Below are positions 39,346 through 41,878 of a stretch of DNA of 41,878 bases, in pieces; positions within the stretch are counted from its first letter, which is position 1; the number at the start of each line of letters is the position of its first letter. Position numbers and translations under genes: made by a program. Under the pieces are notes generated by a model. That model ran no database searches. It was not told the origin of the DNA and was given only the letters and a program-made list of their open reading frames with translations. The stretch is taken from assembly GCA_017503865.1 (NCBI GenBank), contig JAFVSI010000038.1:1-41878 (forward strand). Reading direction: 5' to 3'. The DNA comes from Clostridia bacterium. GTDB lineage: Bacteria; Bacillota; Clostridia; Oscillospirales; CAG-272.

Positions 39346-39924
39346 ATGTACTACGGAATATATAAAGAAATTCGCAATAGTTCATGGAGATGTCTTATAG
39401 ACTTCAAAATTAATCATTTACCCATAGATGTATTAGACATTGCCCTAAAGTCAAAAGTACATGTAATTAGGAACAGTCATGTCAATGTTCTGAAACCAAA
39501 TGAATATGGAAAATCGTATTTTGATGGTGATACTTGGATAATTGTCTACGATGATTTACGAGATATACCCACATGCCGTTTCACCATAGCACACGAACTC
39601 GGACATTTCTTTCTTGGTCATGCACTTGTATATTCAAGATATGCAAATGAAAAGAAACCTTACAAAAAGCATCCTGCAGAAAAACAAGCCGATTCATTCG
39701 CCCTACGTCTTCTCTGCCCTGCGTGTGTTTTGAAGGATTTAAACATTTCCTCTGCCGAGGACATTGCCAAATATTGCAGAGTACCAATCGAATGGGCGGA
39801 GAAAAGATATGTCAGACTAAAAGCACTTAAGGAGCGAGACAAATTCTTCACAGACCCTCTCGAACGAGAAGTTTACGATAATTTCAACAACTATTTAAAA
39901 ACGGTTAAACGAAAAAAGAGGTAA
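39346..39924 (+). CDS. ImmA/IrrE-like metallopeptidase of the lysogeny operon
   Basis: 192 residues. Zinc motif HELGH (83-87) after CRFTIA, with E112 in AEKQADSFALRLL as a likely third ligand. A helical C-terminal part (VPIEWAEKRYVRLKALKERD) follows. It is 18 bases after the fusion regulator and is related to the pair at 29787/30206. In ICEBs1-type elements, ImmA cleaves the ImmR repressor near its C-terminus; here the shared tails of the two upstream regulators are obvious candidate substrates. Confidence 0.85.
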   Translation: MYYGIYKEIRNSSWRCLIDFKINHLPIDVLDIALKSKVHVIRNSHVNVLKPNEYGKSYFDGDTWIIVYDDLRDIPTCRFTIAHELGHFFLGHALVYSRYANEKKPYKKHPAEKQADSFALRLLCPACVLKDLNISSAEDIAKYCRVPIEWAEKRYVRLKALKERDKFFTDPLEREVYDNFNNYLKTVKRKKR

Positions 39925-39928
39925 TATT

Positions 39929-40591
39929 ATGGATACCATTGGAGATATAATCGCTATTGCATTTTTTGCAGCATTTACTTTATTCTTCTTTCTCCCTGTT
40001 ATAAGCGATGGAATAGGAAACAGCCTTAAGGATAGGAAAAAGCTGCGCAAAGAAATTGAAGAAGCCAACAGATATAAAGAAGATCTCAAAAAGAAACAGG
40101 AACAGTTAGCAGATAAAGAAAAGGAATATCAAAATCTTACTGAATTTCATCAGGCGTTTGACCAAGAGAAGTTAGATTTTTATAAGGCTATGGGAATGTT
40201 TGATAGAGAACGTAGCCTTGCGTTAAAGCATCTCAAATCAAATATCAAAGAGCAGTACAATATTGATGCCTTTTTCGAAAGTATTATTCGAGGAAGACTT
40301 TATAATGCAGATCGTACCGATCTTGAAATTATAGACCTTGACGTAAATACAACTATGCGTTCCGGCAATCATTCCTTTGAAGTATCACTTGCAAAATGCG
40401 GCTGTAGTGATTTCCAAAGACATCCGGGCAAACCTTGCAAACATATGCTCTATTTGGCATATTCGTTGGGTATTATGCAGCTCTATCCCGAAATGCACGA
40501 TAAGACTTTGAAGAATATACGAACAATATTAGACGAAAAAGTTAAGGAAAAGAAAAAATTAGAGTCAAATATTAAAGAATTAAGAAAATAA
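39929..40591 (+). CDS. Membrane-anchored coiled-coil protein with SWIM zinc finger
   Basis: 220 residues: an N-terminal membrane segment (IIAIAFFAAFTLFFFLPVIS), a coiled coil (~33-75), a linker helix, and a SWIM zinc finger, C157-G-C159 … C170-K-H172 (CxC…CxH), in ~150-180, then a charged coiled C-terminus. SWIM domains bind DNA or proteins and are uncommon in membrane-anchored prophage proteins. It lies between ImmA and the integrase, so a signalling or exclusion role is possible. Not recognised as a named family. Confidence 0.75.
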   Translation: MDTIGDIIAIAFFAAFTLFFFLPVISDGIGNSLKDRKKLRKEIEEANRYKEDLKKKQEQLADKEKEYQNLTEFHQAFDQEKLDFYKAMGMFDRERSLALKHLKSNIKEQYNIDAFFESIIRGRLYNADRTDLEIIDLDVNTTMRSGNHSFEVSLAKCGCSDFQRHPGKPCKHMLYLAYSLGIMQLYPEMHDKTLKNIRTILDEKVKEKKKLESNIKELRK

Positions 40592-40611
40592 AACCGCCCT
40601 CTCGGACGGTT
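40592..40611 (+). terminator. Hairpin between the SWIM gene and the integrase
   Basis: AACCGCCC, TCTC, GGACGGTT form a stem with one C·A mismatch, followed by TAATATAAATTTT rather than a solid T-run. It could be a weak terminator or an mRNA processing/stability element separating integrase expression from the upstream operon. Confidence 0.45.
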
Positions 40612-40642
40612 AATATAAATTTTAAAAGAAAGGAGGATAATT

Positions 40643-41731
40643 ATGCGATTACCAAACGGATACGGTGGTATAACCAAGCTATCAGGCAACAGGCGAAATC
40701 CTTGGCGTGTAAGAGTGACTGTAGGCTGGACAATTGATGAAAAAACTCAAAAAACCAAACAGCAATATGCTACTATTGGATATTATCCAACAAAGCAGAA
40801 GGCTCTACAAGCTCTTGCCGATTACAATGCCAACCCATATAACTTGGAAACAAATAACATAACGTTTGCCGAAGTTTATGAAAAATGGTCTGAAAAGAAA
40901 TTTGAAGAAATAAGTGCCTCAAATATACAAGGATATAAGGCTGCCTACAAGCTTTGTCACCCACTATACAAAACAAAGTTTGTGGACCTTAAACTTGTTC
41001 ACTTGCAGCACGTTGTTGATACTTCTAAAAAAGCTTATCCAACACTAAAAAAACTCAAAATTCTCTTCAACCAATTATTCGACTATGCCGTTATGCATGA
41101 GATAATTTCCAAGGATAAGAATGTTGTTGAGTTCCTCAATATAGGAAAAGAAGAAAAAAGCACTAAGCATTATCGTTTTACCGAATACGAAGTTAATACT
41201 TTATGGCAATGGGCTCCAAACAACGACTATGTGCAGGTCATTCTTATGCTTATATATTCAGGGGTTCGCCCTGGTGAGCTTTTCAACCTAAAAGCCGCAG
41301 ATGTTGATCTCGAGAATCATTTCTTTACGATTCAAAAAGGAAAAAACGTAAATGCAGCGAGAAAAGTTCCAATTCACGACAGGACTCTACCATTTTTTAA
41401 AAATTGGCTAAGCAAGAACAATGAATATCTCATTACTAATTTAAGCGGCAGAAAATTTCAATTTGACACCAATCACGGCTCATACACCGACAGCTTCTTT
41501 ATACCATTACTTGCCGATATGGGTATATTAGAATATACGAATGATAACGGCGAAATAAAAAAACATCTCCCCGACGACACAAGACACACCTTTACAACTA
41601 TGTGGCGTGAAAAACGTCTCGATGAAGCTATGCGGAGAAAAATACAAGGGCATAGTGGCAAAGGCATTGGAGAGATTGTTTATACTCACTTTGAACTAAC
41701 AAAATTATATGAAGAGCTGAACAAGCTCTAA
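40643..41731 (+). CDS. int: Tyrosine-family phage integrase
   Basis: 362 residues. An N-terminal arm-binding domain (GYYPTKQKALQALADYN), a SAM-like core-binding domain (~70-160), and a C-terminal catalytic domain with R209 (GVRPGEL), K241 (AARKVPI), R314 in DDTRHTFTTM, H337 (GHSGKG) and Y347 (VYTHF). The usual His three residues before R314 is Asp311 here. It integrates and excises the prophage at the rpsI-type core located 128 bases downstream. AAAGGAGGATAATT precedes ATG. Confidence 0.95.
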   Translation: MRLPNGYGGITKLSGNRRNPWRVRVTVGWTIDEKTQKTKQQYATIGYYPTKQKALQALADYNANPYNLETNNITFAEVYEKWSEKKFEEISASNIQGYKAAYKLCHPLYKTKFVDLKLVHLQHVVDTSKKAYPTLKKLKILFNQLFDYAVMHEIISKDKNVVEFLNIGKEEKSTKHYRFTEYEVNTLWQWAPNNDYVQVILMLIYSGVRPGELFNLKAADVDLENHFFTIQKGKNVNAARKVPIHDRTLPFFKNWLSKNNEYLITNLSGRKFQFDTNHGSYTDSFFIPLLADMGILEYTNDNGEIKKHLPDDTRHTFTTMWREKRLDEAMRRKIQGHSGKGIGEIVYTHFELTKLYEELNKL

Positions 41732-41810
41732 TTATTTTGTGTTTTACGTGTGACTTGTGTGTGTATTACAGTCCCGAAATTGCACAAATTTAGACGAAAT
41801 AAATAAAAAG

Positions 41811-41845
41811 AAAAACCCCAAAAACAAAGTGTTTTCGAGGTTTTT
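41811..41845. terminator. Bidirectional terminator between int and rpsI end
   Basis: AAAAACC … AAAAC / GTTTT … GGTTTTT form a stem with an internal bulge. T-rich sequence follows on both strands (TTTTT on plus, TTTTTCTTTTT on minus). On plus it ends integrase transcription; on minus it would terminate the inferred rpsI transcript entering from the right, replacing the host terminator displaced by insertion. Confidence 0.7.
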
Positions 41846-41859
41846 CATATCGAAGGTGA

Positions 41860-41878
41860 TTATCTCTTCGAGAACTGA
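41860..41878. repeat. Attachment core, right copy (inferred end of host rpsI)
   Basis: Exact copy of bases 1-19, lying 128 bases after the integrase stop. The integrase-proximal position and the S9 C-terminal codons (QFSKR-stop on the minus strand) fit site-specific insertion into the 3' end of rpsI. The rest of rpsI would lie beyond the right edge and be read into the window. Because the core contains the last five codons and the stop, insertion would leave S9 unchanged. The flanking host gene is not visible, so this is inference from the core alone. Confidence 0.8.

Noticed and set aside
1-41878. Terminal repeat as a simple assembly overlap of a circular phage
   Set aside because: Nineteen bases is short for a k-mer overlap, and the repeat coincides exactly with S9 C-terminal codons plus stop next to the integrase. 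This favours attachment sites, though an overlap cannot be fully excluded.
1-41878. tRNA or rRNA genes
   Set aside because: No cloverleaf-compatible segment or conserved T-arm sequence was noticed on either strand, including near the attachment core.

Overview
This window looks like a complete integrated temperate phage (prophage) of a low-GC, Gram-positive host, most likely a gut Clostridia member (Bacillota). The ribosome binding sites are AGGAGG-type, promoters are TTGACA/TATAAT-like, and several small families (DUF6273, DUF6514, YopX, DUF4373-type replication proteins, ImmA/IrrE peptidases) are typical of clostridial phages. The same 19 bases begin and end the window (1-19 and 41860-41878). 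Read on the minus strand they spell Gln-Phe-Ser-Lys-Arg-stop, the C-terminus of ribosomal protein S9, so the attachment site is inferred to be the 3' end of rpsI, next to the tyrosine integrase at the right end.

Layout, left to right. 1-700: a small plus-strand pair (XRE regulator, DUF6514-like protein). 669-26018: the late operon, entirely on the minus strand and read right to left: small terminase, large terminase, P22-like portal, a repeat-rich virion protein, a 2,625-residue polyvalent protein, a zinc ribbon, a 44-residue basic protein, scaffold, major capsid protein, connector, a tail nozzle-like protein, two fibre/receptor proteins, small tail-end proteins, and holin-like membrane proteins. 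There is no tail tube, sheath or tape measure, so the virion should be a podovirus. 26169-30661: a minus-strand operon with a possible late regulator, a DUF4373 replication initiator, SSB, small proteins, an HNH-type endonuclease, an excisionase-like HTH and two tandem ImmA-like peptidases. 30843-31058: a divergent XRE regulator, with four 19-bp operators between it and the peptidases. 31096-36335: early accessory genes, including a multi-repeat cytosine-C5 methyltransferase. 36413-38010: cro-like gene, promoters and operators of the main immunity switch, and a cargo pair including a HEPN-motif protein. 38031-41731: the lysogeny operon on the plus strand: XRE repressor, XRE/deoxyribosyltransferase-like fusion, ImmA-like peptidase, membrane-anchored SWIM protein, integrase.

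The most interesting content is regulatory. (1) The two regulators at 38031 and 38485 share a C-terminal tail and are followed by an ImmA-like protease, suggesting a twin-repressor system controlled by one protease. (2) A second complete XRE/ImmA switch with four operators sits in front of the replication operon. (3) Three copies of a 29-base box, each exactly 6 bases upstream of a -10 element, precede the early accessory, packaging and scaffold/capsid genes. Two of these units also contain nearly identical leader hairpins that look like attenuators. (4) A short plus-strand promoter-terminator unit at 35267-35376 would make an RNA complementary to ribosome binding sites of other phage genes. 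No endolysin, helicase or DNA polymerase was recognised.

All calls come from reading the sequence and translations by eye. No database search or structure prediction was run, so family names are recognition-based and the regulatory models are inference.
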